From Ruegeria sp. TM1040 (GTDB taxonomy: Bacteria; Pseudomonadota; Alphaproteobacteria; Rhodobacterales; Rhodobacteraceae), in NCBI RefSeq assembly GCF_000014065.1, contig NC_008044.1, positions 1,077,501 to 1,141,500 on the forward strand: a stretch of 64,000 nt of DNA, read 5' to 3'. Shown one piece after another: positions 55,311 through 63,607 of the stretch. The translations under genes and the position numbers were made by a program. Numbering within the stretch: position 1 is the stretch's first letter; each line of letters starts with the position of its first letter. The notes below the pieces were generated by a model, which worked only from the letters and a program-made list of their open reading frames with translations, had not been told where the DNA came from and ran no database searches.

Positions 55311-55347
55311 CAGGCCGCAGGCAAATTATTCGCCTACGGCCTGTTTT
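55311..55347 (+). terminator. Isolated hairpin terminator in the 561-bp gap before fabF
   Basis: Arms CAGGCCGCAGGC and GCCTACGGCCTG (one mismatch) are followed by TTTTCTT. It is about 310 bases from the preceding gene, with no intervening coding sequence that I can support. It could end a small RNA transcribed within 55010-55350, or be a late stop of the HisA-like transcript. The rest of 55004-55564 shows nothing else recognisable. Confidence 0.6.
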
Positions 55348-55564
55348 CTTGAGAGGGCGCCATCTGCGACCCCTGGAATGTTGCTTCGTCCAAGGACCAG
55401 TTTCCTTGATCACGCTTACCAAACCCTTACGTCCTGTGGAAAGTTCGGCGAGATTTGACGCAAATATGCCGGAACGCCCCGCGCGGCTTCCTGCACTTGC
55501 GCCCTTTGGTCATTCCAAGCTATTTGGGTGGGCAAATCGCCTGAAGCGCTAAGGAGAGCAAGGA

Positions 55565-56833
55565 ATGCGTCGAGTAGTAGTTACCGGTCTGGGCCTGGTG
55601 ACCCCCCTGGCATCTGGGGTTGAGGAAACTTGGGCACGTCTTCTGGATGGCCAGTCCGGCGCGGGCCCCATCACTCTGTTTGATGCAGAGGCCAGCGGTG
55701 TTGCAACAACCTATGCCTGTGAAGTGCCCCGTGGCGACGGCAGCAATGGCACCTTCAATCCTGACGATTGGGTTGTGAAAAAAGATCAAAAGAAGATCGA
55801 CGATTTCATCCTCTACGGGATCGCCGCCGCTGAAATGGCCGTGAAGGACGCAGGCTGGACCCCCGAAGCCGAAGAGGACCGTCTGCGCACCGGCGTGATG
55901 ATCGGCTCCGGTATCGGTGGTCTGAGCTCGATTGCAGATACAGCCGTCATGATTAAGGAAAAGGGCCCGCGTCGCGTGTCTCCGTTCTTTATTCCCGGCG
56001 CGCTGATCAACCTCATCTCCGGTCAGGTCTCCATCCGTCATGGCTTCAAAGGTCCAAACCACTCGGTTGTGACCGCGTGTTCCACGGGCGCTCATGCGAT
56101 TGGCGATGCGTCGCGTCTCATTAAATCCGGCGATGCGGATGTGATGATCGCGGGCGGGGCCGAGGCGGCAATCTGCGAGATCGGCATTGCGGGATTTAAC
56201 GCGTGCAAGGCGCTTTCGACGAAATATGCCGAGGATCCCACCAAAGCCTCGCGTCCCTATGATGCGGACCGTGACGGCTTCGTGATGGGCGAGGGCGCGG
56301 GCATCGTGGTGCTCGAGGAATACGAACACGCCAAGGCGCGCGGCGCCAAGATCTACGGCGAGGTTCTGGGCTATGGTCTGTCGGGCGATGCCTATCACAT
56401 CACCGCCCCCTCCGAGGATGGCGAAGGCGGCGAACGCTCCATGCGCGCTGCACTGGCCAATGCGGGGCTGAGCGCGGCAGATGTCGACTATATCAACGCG
56501 CATGGCACCTCCACCATGGCCGACACCATCGAGCTTGGTGCCGTGGAGCGTCTGTTGGGCGATCACGCCAAGAATGCGACGATGTCCTCGACCAAATCCG
56601 CAACCGGGCACCTTTTGGGCGCGGCGGGTGCGATCGAGGCGATCTTCTCCATTCTGGCGATCCGCGATCAGGTGGCCCCGCCCACCATCAACCTCGACAC
56701 CCCTGCCGTGGAAACGCCGGTTGATCTGGCCCCCAATGCCAAGCGCGAACGCAAGATCGACGTGGCGCTGTCCAACTCCTTCGGCTTTGGCGGCACCAAT
56801 GCTTCGGTGGTCTTCGGGAAAGTGAGCGACTGA
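55565..56833 (+). CDS. fabF: 3-oxoacyl-ACP synthase II
   Basis: FabF condenses malonyl-ACP with acyl-ACP. The 422-residue protein has the thiolase-fold active site: Cys in VTACSTGAHAIGDA, His in INAHGTSTMADTIE and His in KSATGHLLGAAGAIEAIF, then GFGGTNASVVF at the end. AGGA precedes the start. It is followed after one base by mltG, so the two are co-transcribed. Confidence 0.97.
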   Translation: MRRVVVTGLGLVTPLASGVEETWARLLDGQSGAGPITLFDAEASGVATTYACEVPRGDGSNGTFNPDDWVVKKDQKKIDDFILYGIAAAEMAVKDAGWTPEAEEDRLRTGVMIGSGIGGLSSIADTAVMIKEKGPRRVSPFFIPGALINLISGQVSIRHGFKGPNHSVVTACSTGAHAIGDASRLIKSGDADVMIAGGAEAAICEIGIAGFNACKALSTKYAEDPTKASRPYDADRDGFVMGEGAGIVVLEEYEHAKARGAKIYGEVLGYGLSGDAYHITAPSEDGEGGERSMRAALANAGLSAADVDYINAHGTSTMADTIELGAVERLLGDHAKNATMSSTKSATGHLLGAAGAIEAIFSILAIRDQVAPPTINLDTPAVETPVDLAPNAKRERKIDVALSNSFGFGGTNASVVFGKVSD

Positions 56834-56834
56834 T

Positions 56835-57989
56835 ATGTGGCGCAGTCTGGCCTCGAACATGCTGACGATCCTGATCGTCGGCCTGTTTCTCTTCGCGGGG
56901 GTGATCCTGTGGGGCAAGAATGAATACACCGCCGAGGGCCCCCTGTCCGAAGCGATCTGTTTTCAGGTGCCCTCGGGGACCAATATGGCACGGGTGTCGC
57001 GCCGTCTTGAAAGCGACGGCGTGGTCTCGAGCGGCACCATCTTTCGCATCGGGGTGAAATATTCCGACAAGGCGCAGGACCTCAAGGCAGGCAGCTACCT
57101 TGTGGAGCCCGGCGCTTCGATGGAAGGGATCGTGGATCAGATCACCCGGGGCGGGGCCTCCACCTGTGGCACCGAGATCGTCTATCGCGTTGGCGTGACC
57201 CGCGTGCTGGCCGAGGTGCGCGAGCTGGACCCGGCGACCAACGCCTTTGTGGAACGTGCTGAATTTGTCCCCGGCGTGGATGAGACCCCCGCGGTCTATA
57301 CCGAGAAAAAATCCGAGGCTGACACGCGCTACCGTATTGCACTGGCAGAAGGCGTGACCAGCTGGCAGGTGGTCGAGTCCCTGAAGGCGATGGACATTCT
57401 CGAGGGGGAGCCGGGCCGCCGTCCGCCGGAGGGCAGCCTTGCGCCCGACAGCTACGAGGTCCGCCCCGGAACCTCGCGCGAGGCGGTGCTGGCCGAGATG
57501 CAGGCGCGGCAAGACAGGCGGATCGCGGACGCCTGGGAAGCCCGTAGCCCCGATGCGGCTGTCAAAACCCCAGAGGAAATGCTGATCCTCGCCTCGATCA
57601 TCGAGAAGGAAACCGGCGTTGCTGAGGAACGCGGTGTGGTGGCCTCTGTCTTCACCAACCGCCTGCGGCGCGGCATGCGCCTTCAGACCGACCCCACGGT
57701 GATCTATGGTGTGACCAAGGGAGAGGGCGTTCTGGGCCGGGGCCTACGGCAGAGCGAGCTGCGCGGCGCAACGCCGTGGAACACGTATGTGATCGAAGGT
57801 CTTCCACCAACACCCATCGCCAATCCCGGGCTTGAAAGCCTGGTGGCGGCAGTGAACCCGGATCAGACTGACTATGTGTTCTTTGTGGCCGATGGCACCG
57901 GCGGCCATGCTTTTGCCGAAACGCTCGAAGAGCACAATCGCAACGTCGCGAAATGGCGAAAGATCGAAGCCGAGCGCAACAACAACTGA
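56835..57989 (+). CDS. mltG: Endolytic murein transglycosylase MltG
   Basis: MltG cuts nascent peptidoglycan in the periplasm and so limits strand length. The 384-residue protein has an N-terminal membrane helix (MLTILIVGLFLFAGVILWG), a LysM-like region, and a YceG domain with the catalytic Glu in LASIIEKETGVAEERGVVASVFTNRL, then LQTDPTVIYG and WNTYVIEGLPPTPIANPG. It starts one base after the fabF stop. The pairing of mltG with fatty-acid genes is widely seen (yceG next to fabF or pabC). Confidence 0.96.
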   Translation: MWRSLASNMLTILIVGLFLFAGVILWGKNEYTAEGPLSEAICFQVPSGTNMARVSRRLESDGVVSSGTIFRIGVKYSDKAQDLKAGSYLVEPGASMEGIVDQITRGGASTCGTEIVYRVGVTRVLAEVRELDPATNAFVERAEFVPGVDETPAVYTEKKSEADTRYRIALAEGVTSWQVVESLKAMDILEGEPGRRPPEGSLAPDSYEVRPGTSREAVLAEMQARQDRRIADAWEARSPDAAVKTPEEMLILASIIEKETGVAEERGVVASVFTNRLRRGMRLQTDPTVIYGVTKGEGVLGRGLRQSELRGATPWNTYVIEGLPPTPIANPGLESLVAAVNPDQTDYVFFVADGTGGHAFAETLEEHNRNVAKWRKIEAERNNN

Positions 57990-57997
57990 CAGTCATG

Positions 57998-58160
57998 AGG
58001 GGGGCGCTGCCCCCCTCGTGCTTTGCTGGGCAAAGCCCTCACCCCCCGGGATATTTCAGGTTAGAAGAAGGGCGGCCATGCGAGGGGCTGCTTCTTCTAA
58101 CGCCAAATATCCCGGAGCGCGAGGCAGAGCCTCGCATCCCCTGTTGCCACAGGGGCGAAC
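57998..58160. repeat. GC-rich palindromic repeat cluster between mltG and the GTA genes
   Basis: The region contains GGGGGCGCTGCCCCCC (58000-58015) and CCCCCGGGATATTTC (58043-58057), both also found inside nnr at 18032-18075. Two inverted copies follow: arms 58046-58070 and 58091-58115 match in 22 of 25 positions around a 20-base loop. A third hairpin GCGAGGC/GCCTCGC lies at about 58119-58136. This is typical of dispersed palindromic elements. The remainder up to the GTA start is without genes. Confidence 0.75.
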
Positions 58161-58309
58161 GCCGGATTGACGAGACCTTCAGGCGGCAGGTGTAAAACCT
58201 ATCACAGCAGCTGGAAAACGTGGGGGCAAGGATCGCAGGACCTGGACGGGCCTTGATCCTCGCCTCCCGTTTCTCCCGTCGGATCGTTCAGAGACGAGGC
58301 TGTGCCCCC

Positions 58310-58663
58310 ATGACATCACAGACCCCCGAAGAGCTGATCGAGATCAGTTCGGAGCTTTTGCGCTCGCTCCATGAGAGCCTCCGGCGCGCGCGCCGCGTGA
58401 GCGAGGAGTACCTCGCCCAGTATGAGGCCGAGCAGGACATCAATCCCGACACCGCCCAGTTGAAACCGCAGATCGCAAGGCTCGATGGCCTGATCCGTGA
58501 CATTCAGAAAGTGGAGAAAACCCTTGTCGATCGCAAAGACTCCTCTGGTGCCGCCCGCATGGTGGCCTTCGACCTCTGTGCCGCCCGCGATGAGATCGAG
58601 CGCCGCCTGGCTGGCCTGCGCGCCGCGATTCATGACGCAGATCTGGCTGGAGGAGATGGATGA
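58310..58663 (+). CDS. Gene transfer agent protein g1 (small terminase position)
   Basis: The 117-residue protein (MTSQTPEELIEISSELLRSLHESLRRARRVSEEY) is highly helical and charged. It lies directly before the large terminase, the position of GTA ORFg1 in Rhodobacter capsulatus, which acts as the small terminase subunit. GTA small terminases package DNA with little sequence specificity. The start at 58310 follows GAGG at 10 bases; the frame is open upstream to 58220. The end overlaps the start of the terminase gene by up to 32 bases. Confidence 0.8.
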   Translation: MTSQTPEELIEISSELLRSLHESLRRARRVSEEYLAQYEAEQDINPDTAQLKPQIARLDGLIRDIQKVEKTLVDRKDSSGAARMVAFDLCAARDEIERRLAGLRAAIHDADLAGGDG

Positions 58664-59933
58664 TCACACATTGGCCGCGCTGCCCTATATGTTTGATCTC
58701 TGGGCGCTCCCGCATCAGTGCCCCCCGCTGGGCGACTGGCGCGCCTGGGTGATCCTTGGCGGGCGCGGGGCGGGGAAGACGCGCGCCGGTGCGGAATGGG
58801 TGCGCAGCCAGGTCGAGGGGGCAGGGCCCTTTGGCGTCGGGTCTGCGCGTCGCGTGGCGCTGGTGGGGGAGACCTATGATCAGGTACGCGACGTGATGAT
58901 CCACGGTGACAGCGGTATCCTTGCCTGTTCGCCACCGGATCGACGCCCGGAGTGGCGTGCGGGCGAACGCCGACTGCTCTGGCCCAACGGGGCAAGCGCG
59001 CAGGCGTTCTCGGCCTCTGATCCAGAGGTGCTGCGTGGGCCGCAGTTCGATGCGGCCTGGGTTGACGAGCTGGCCAAGTGGCGCCGCGCACAGGAGGCCT
59101 GGGACATGTTGCAGTTTGCCCTGCGGCTTGGGACAGCGCCGCGCGTCTGCGTCACCACCACACCGCGCAATGTACCCCTTCTGAAGGGGCTGCTTCAAAG
59201 CCCCTCGACCGTCACCACCCATGCCCCCACCGAGGCCAACAGCGCAAATCTTGCACCAAGTTTCCTCAGTGAAGTGCGGGCGCGCTATGCGGGCTCCCGA
59301 CTGGCGCGGCAGGAGCTTGATGGTGTCTTGCTTGCGGATGTGGACGGCGCGCTCTGGAGCTCTGACATGCTGGCAGAGATTCAGCGGCGCGACACCCCGC
59401 GTCTTGATCGCATCGTGGTGGCCGTCGACCCCTCGGTGAGCGCGCACAAGGGCTCTGATGCCTGCGGGATCATCGTTGCAGGCGCGCAGACACAGGGGCC
59501 GATCTCGTCGTGGCGGGCCTATGTGCTGGCCGATCATACGGTTCAGGGGCTTGGCCCCACCGGCTGGGCACGGGCGGCGATTGCGGCGCGCGATGCCTAC
59601 AAAGCGGACCGCCTGGTGGCAGAGGTCAACCAAGGCGGCGCGCTGGTGGGCACGGTGTTGCGCCAGGTGGATCCCTTGGTGCCTTTCACCCCGGTCCATG
59701 CCAGCAAAGGCAAGGCGGCGCGGGCGGAGCCCGTCGCGGCGCTCTATGAGCAGGGGCGCGTGCATCATGCGCCGGGCCTGCAAGAGCTCGAAGAGCAGAT
59801 GTGCCTGATGACCGCGCAGGGCTATCGCGGGGATGCATCGCCGGATCGTGTGGATGCGCTGGTCTGGGCGCTGCATGCGCTGATTATCGGCCCGGCAGAG
59901 CAGCATCGCTGCCCCAAGATCCGCCGGCTCTGA
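58632..59933 (+). CDS. Gene transfer agent large terminase (g2)
   Basis: The roughly 433-residue packaging motor has the ATPase Walker A GGRGAGKTRAGAEW, the Walker B with catalytic Glu (FDAAWVDELAKW), and an RNase H-like nuclease domain with DRIVVAVDPSVSAHKGSDACGI and SPDRVDALVWALHAL. The terminase drives DNA into preformed heads. The start is uncertain: 58632 gives MTQIWLEEMDDH, while the Met at 58656 has GGAGGAG directly before it, too close for ideal use. The frame is open back to 58497 but upstream residues are shadows of g1. Confidence 0.93.
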   Translation: MTQIWLEEMDDHTLAALPYMFDLWALPHQCPPLGDWRAWVILGGRGAGKTRAGAEWVRSQVEGAGPFGVGSARRVALVGETYDQVRDVMIHGDSGILACSPPDRRPEWRAGERRLLWPNGASAQAFSASDPEVLRGPQFDAAWVDELAKWRRAQEAWDMLQFALRLGTAPRVCVTTTPRNVPLLKGLLQSPSTVTTHAPTEANSANLAPSFLSEVRARYAGSRLARQELDGVLLADVDGALWSSDMLAEIQRRDTPRLDRIVVAVDPSVSAHKGSDACGIIVAGAQTQGPISSWRAYVLADHTVQGLGPTGWARAAIAARDAYKADRLVAEVNQGGALVGTVLRQVDPLVPFTPVHASKGKAARAEPVAALYEQGRVHHAPGLQELEEQMCLMTAQGYRGDASPDRVDALVWALHALIIGPAEQHRCPKIRRL

Positions 59934-60012
59934 TGCTCAGGCAGGGCTGATCCACGGTGGGGGGAGTATACCCTCGCCGAAGGTCCGGACCCGTCTTTTG
60001 AAACCTCTGGTG

Positions 60013-60039
60013 AAACGCCCGCCTCGCGCGGGCGTTTTT
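60013..60039 (+). terminator. Intrinsic terminator inside the GTA cluster, between g2 and g3
   Basis: Arms AACGCCCGC and GCGGGCGTT with a CTCGC loop are followed by TTTC and a further ATTTTTATC. It lies 80 bases after g2 and 144 before g3, in a 249-bp gap. Confidence 0.75.
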
Positions 60040-60182
60040 CATTTTTATCAGAGGCTAAGCGTGGGGTGTTGCGCCCCCAGCGCGCGCCCTGCTGGCAGGA
60101 TGTTCAAACCCCTGTGGCAGATTGTTTCCCAACACGACGGGCATGGCCCCGACGCAAAACCGGACCAACAAAGGAGAGCACC

Positions 60183-61388
60183 ATGGTCTTTGACCTGCTG
60201 CGACGCAAGACGGGGCGAGTGGATCAGACGGCGGCTGCGGCCCCGTCGCTCAAGGCCAGCGCGGCTGCGCGGGTGCTGCCCATGGGCAATGGCACACGCG
60301 CTGCCTGGGGGCCGCGCGATACGGTCTCTTTGACCCGGGCCGGGTTTATGGGCAACCCGGTTGGACATCGCGCGGTGAAGCTCATCGCCGAGGCCGCAGC
60401 CGCGCTGCCCCTGGTGCTGCAAAGCACGGAGGCCCGCTACGAGAGCCATCCGCTGCTGGCGCTGCTCTCCCGACCCAACGCCACCCAGGCGCGGGCCGAG
60501 ATGCTGGAGGCGCTCTATGCCAACCTTTTGTTGTCAGGCAACGCCTATCTGGAAGCGGTCGCGGCAGAGGAGGGCTGGCCCGTCGAGCTGCATGTGCTGC
60601 GCCCGGATCGCATGCGGGTGGTGCCGGGGGAAGATGGCTGGCCGGTGGGCTATGACTATGCGGTGGGCGGCAAGACGCATCGCTTTGCCATTGACCCCGC
60701 GCGCCCGGCGATCTGCCACCTCAAGAGCTTTCACCCGCTGGATGATCACTACGGGCTCGCGCCGCTCCAGGCGGCTGCCACCGCGGTCGAGGTCCATGGC
60801 GCCGCCGCGCGCTGGTCAAAATCCCTGCTGGACAATGCGGCGCAACCCTCCGGCGCGCTGGTCTGGACCGGCTCGGATGGGCTGGGGCAGATGGGCGACG
60901 ACCAGTTCCGCCGCCTCACCGAAGAGATCGAGGCCAATTTCCAGGGTGCGCGCAATGCCGGGCGGCCCATGGTGCTGGAGGGCGGGCTCGACTGGAAACA
61001 GATGGGCTTCAGCCCCTCAGATATGGAGTTTCACCGCACCAAGGACAGCGCTGCGCGCGAGATCGCGCAGGCCTTTGGGGTGCCGCCGATGCTCTTGGGC
61101 ATTCCGGGCGATGCCACCTATGCCAACTATCAGGAGGCCAACCGGGCGTTTTATCGCCTGACGGTGCTGCCCTTGGCGATGCGGGTGGCGGCGAAACTCT
61201 CCGATTGGCTGATGCGCTTTGGCACCGAGGCGGTCGAGCTCAAACCCGATCTTGACCAAGTGCAGGCCCTCAGCAGCGAGCGCGAGGCCCAGTGGCGGCG
61301 CATCACTGCGGCTGATTTCCTGAGCGAGGCCGAGAAACGCCAGATGCTTGGGCTGCCCCCACGCACCGCGGAGGTGGCGGATGACTGA
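60183..61388 (+). CDS. Gene transfer agent portal protein (g3)
   Basis: The 401-residue HK97-type portal has GNPVGHRAVKLIAEAAAALPLVL, RAEMLEALYANLLLSGNAYLEAV, the RPDRMRVV strand and AAREIAQAFGVPPMLLGIPGDATYANYQEANRAFY, which are hallmarks of the family. Twelve copies form the DNA entry vertex. AAAGGAG six bases upstream sets the start at 60183. It overlaps the following small gene by eight bases. Confidence 0.93.
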   Translation: MVFDLLRRKTGRVDQTAAAAPSLKASAAARVLPMGNGTRAAWGPRDTVSLTRAGFMGNPVGHRAVKLIAEAAAALPLVLQSTEARYESHPLLALLSRPNATQARAEMLEALYANLLLSGNAYLEAVAAEEGWPVELHVLRPDRMRVVPGEDGWPVGYDYAVGGKTHRFAIDPARPAICHLKSFHPLDDHYGLAPLQAAATAVEVHGAAARWSKSLLDNAAQPSGALVWTGSDGLGQMGDDQFRRLTEEIEANFQGARNAGRPMVLEGGLDWKQMGFSPSDMEFHRTKDSAAREIAQAFGVPPMLLGIPGDATYANYQEANRAFYRLTVLPLAMRVAAKLSDWLMRFGTEAVELKPDLDQVQALSSEREAQWRRITAADFLSEAEKRQMLGLPPRTAEVADD

Positions 61389-61605
61389 CTATCCGTTGCC
61401 GCCCTTTGACTGCGCCCCAAGCCAGCGCCTGAGCGCCCATGAACGGGTGAGCGAGATCCGCCAGGAGGCGCTGAACCGGCGTCTGGACCGGATGGAGCAG
61501 ATGATGGAGCGGCTGGAAAAACGGCTCTGGATCACCGTCTACGGCGTTGCTGCCGTGATCCTTGCGCAGGCCTTTCAGGGCTTTCTCTCCGTGCAGATGC
61601 CCTGA
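61381..61605 (+). CDS. Small GTA head protein (g3.5 type)
   Basis: The 74-residue protein (MTDYPLPPFDCAPSQRLSAHERVSEIRQEALNRRL) has a coiled-coil-like middle (RMEQMMERLEKRL) and one hydrophobic helix (WITVYGVAAVILAQAFQGFL). Its position between portal and protease and its size match GTA ORFg3.5, required for head formation. It overlaps the portal stop by eight bases. Confidence 0.75.
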   Translation: MTDYPLPPFDCAPSQRLSAHERVSEIRQEALNRRLDRMEQMMERLEKRLWITVYGVAAVILAQAFQGFLSVQMP

Positions 61606-61639
61606 GTGATTATTTTAGTTTCCAGAGAGGTAGAGCGAT

Positions 61640-62212
61640 ATGCTGACAGAGCATGCCCCCGAGCTTGAGACCAAATTCGCCCGTTTTGGTGAGGCGCTGA
61701 CCCTGACTGAGGGCGAGGTGATCGAAGGCTACGCAAGCCTCTTTGGCGTGGCCGATCAAGGCAAGGATATCGTCACGCGTGGCGCTTATGCGGCCTCGCT
61801 GGCGGCGCATCAGGCGCGCGGCAGCAAGGTCAAGATGCTCTGGCAGCATGACCCGAGCCACCCCATCGGTGTCTGGGACGAAATCCTTGAGGACGAGACC
61901 GGCCTGCGCGTCAAAGGCCGTATCCTGACAGAAACCCAGAAAGGCGCCGAGGCCGCCGCCCTGGTGCGCGCGGGCGCCATCGAGGGGCTGTCGATCGGCT
62001 ATCGCACCCTCAAGGCCACCCGCGACAAGGAAGGCCATCGCCGGCTTGAGGACCTCGCCCTCTGGGAGGTGTCTCTGGTGACGTTTCCGATGCTGCCCTC
62101 CGCGCGGGTGTCCCGCACGGCCCGCCGCGCGGCAGAGGCCGCGAAATCCGACGCCCCCGAGGCGGGGCTGCGCGCGCTTGCCGAAGCGCTGCGGGCCGCC
62201 ACCAATCCCTAA
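61640..62212 (+). CDS. GTA prohead protease (HK97 family, g4)
   Basis: The 190-residue serine protease has the herpesvirus-type assemblin fold, with VIEGYASLFGVADQGKDIVTRGAY, the catalytic His in MLWQHDPSHPIGVWDEI, and the Ser in GAIEGLSIGYRTLKATR. It processes the capsid protein and is expected to degrade itself after assembly. AGAGG nine bases upstream supports the start. Confidence 0.93.
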   Translation: MLTEHAPELETKFARFGEALTLTEGEVIEGYASLFGVADQGKDIVTRGAYAASLAAHQARGSKVKMLWQHDPSHPIGVWDEILEDETGLRVKGRILTETQKGAEAAALVRAGAIEGLSIGYRTLKATRDKEGHRRLEDLALWEVSLVTFPMLPSARVSRTARRAAEAAKSDAPEAGLRALAEALRAATNP

Positions 62213-62232
62213 CCCCCGAAAGAGGATCAGAG

Positions 62233-63429
62233 ATGACAGACCATCCCTTCACGGGCCACGCGCCCGAGGATGCGGCGACCCCGCCGCAGAATGTGGCCAC
62301 GGAAGTGAAACAGGCTGTTTCGCAATTCGTGCAGCATTTCAAGGGGTTCCAAGACGACGTGACCCAAAAACTCAAACAGACGGAAGAGCGTATGACCATG
62401 TTGGATCGTAAAACCCAAACCGCGGCGCGGCCGCATCTCGCAGCGGCCGAGGTCGATGGCGCACCGCATCAAAAGGCGATGCAAGCCTATCTGCGCCAGG
62501 GCGACGAGGAGGGCTTTCGCGGCCTCGACCTGGAGGGCAAGGCCATGTCCACGGCGGTGAATTCCGATGGCGGTTTCCTGGTCGATCCGCAGACGGCGGA
62601 TGTGGTGAGATCGGTGCTGCACTCCACTGCGTCGATCCGTGCGGTGGCCTCGGTGGTCAATGTGGAGGCGACCTCCTTTGACGTGCTGATCGACCATTCC
62701 GACGTGGGCGCGGGCTGGGCCACCGAGACCGGCTCGGTTACAGAGACCGGCACGCCGTCCATTGACCGTATCGTGATCCCGCTGCACGAGCTCTCGGCCT
62801 TGCCCAAGGCTTCGCAACGGCTGCTGGATGACAGTGCCTTTGACATCGAGGGCTGGCTTGCGGGCCGGATCGCCGACAAATTCGCCCGTGCCGAAGCGCA
62901 GAGTTTTATCTCGGGGGATGGCGTGGACAAACCCACCGGCATCCTGACCCACCCCACGGTGGACAATGGCAGCTGGAGCTGGGGGAACATCGGCTATGTG
63001 GCCACCGGCAGCGATGGCGGCATAGGCTCGGCAGATGCGATCGTGGATCTGGTCTATGCGCTGGATGCGCGCTACCGCGCTGGGGCGAGCTTTGTGATGA
63101 ACTCCAAAACGGCGGGTCTTATCCGCAAACTCAAGGACGCCGATGGTCGTTTCCTGTGGTCCGACGGTCTTCAGGCGGGCGAACCTGCGCGGCTGATGGG
63201 CTATCCGGTGCTGGTGGCCGAGGATATGCCGGATGTGGCCTCGGATAGTCTCTCGATTGCCTTTGGGGATTTTGCCGCGGGCTACACGATCGCCGAGCGT
63301 CCCGATCTGCGCGTTCTGCGCGATCCCTTCTCTGCAAAACCGCATGTGCTGTTTTATGCCTCCAAGCGCGTGGGCGGCGACGTGAGCGATTTTGCCGCGA
63401 TCAAGCTGATGAAATTCGGGCTGAGCTGA
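62233..63429 (+). CDS. GTA major capsid protein (HK97 fold, g5)
   Basis: The 398-residue protein has an N-terminal helical scaffold segment (about 1-100, rich in Gln and Lys) expected to be removed by the protease. The HK97-fold core has KAMSTAVNSDGGFLVDPQTADVV, IDRIVIPLHELSALPKASQRLLDDS, EAQSFISGDGVDKPTGIL, and the C-terminal FAAGYTIAERPDLRVLRDPFSAKPHVLFYASKRVGGDV. AGAGGATC before the start supports 62233. It follows the protease by 20 bp. Confidence 0.95.
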   Translation: MTDHPFTGHAPEDAATPPQNVATEVKQAVSQFVQHFKGFQDDVTQKLKQTEERMTMLDRKTQTAARPHLAAAEVDGAPHQKAMQAYLRQGDEEGFRGLDLEGKAMSTAVNSDGGFLVDPQTADVVRSVLHSTASIRAVASVVNVEATSFDVLIDHSDVGAGWATETGSVTETGTPSIDRIVIPLHELSALPKASQRLLDDSAFDIEGWLAGRIADKFARAEAQSFISGDGVDKPTGILTHPTVDNGSWSWGNIGYVATGSDGGIGSADAIVDLVYALDARYRAGASFVMNSKTAGLIRKLKDADGRFLWSDGLQAGEPARLMGYPVLVAEDMPDVASDSLSIAFGDFAAGYTIAERPDLRVLRDPFSAKPHVLFYASKRVGGDVSDFAAIKLMKFGLS

Positions 63430-63607
63430 GGCTTCCAGCCCGAATGACGGGGCCGGCAGCCCGGCTCCGTCGGTGGGTGCGCGCCCATATGGGTTTGTCG
63501 TCCAGCTGCTCCCCTCCGTCCGAGCGGCAGACCCGGCGCGCACCCGCCCCCTAAGGGAGGCACAGCAGACCCTGTGCGCGGAGCGAGATTTCCAGCGGAG
63601 ATTGCCG

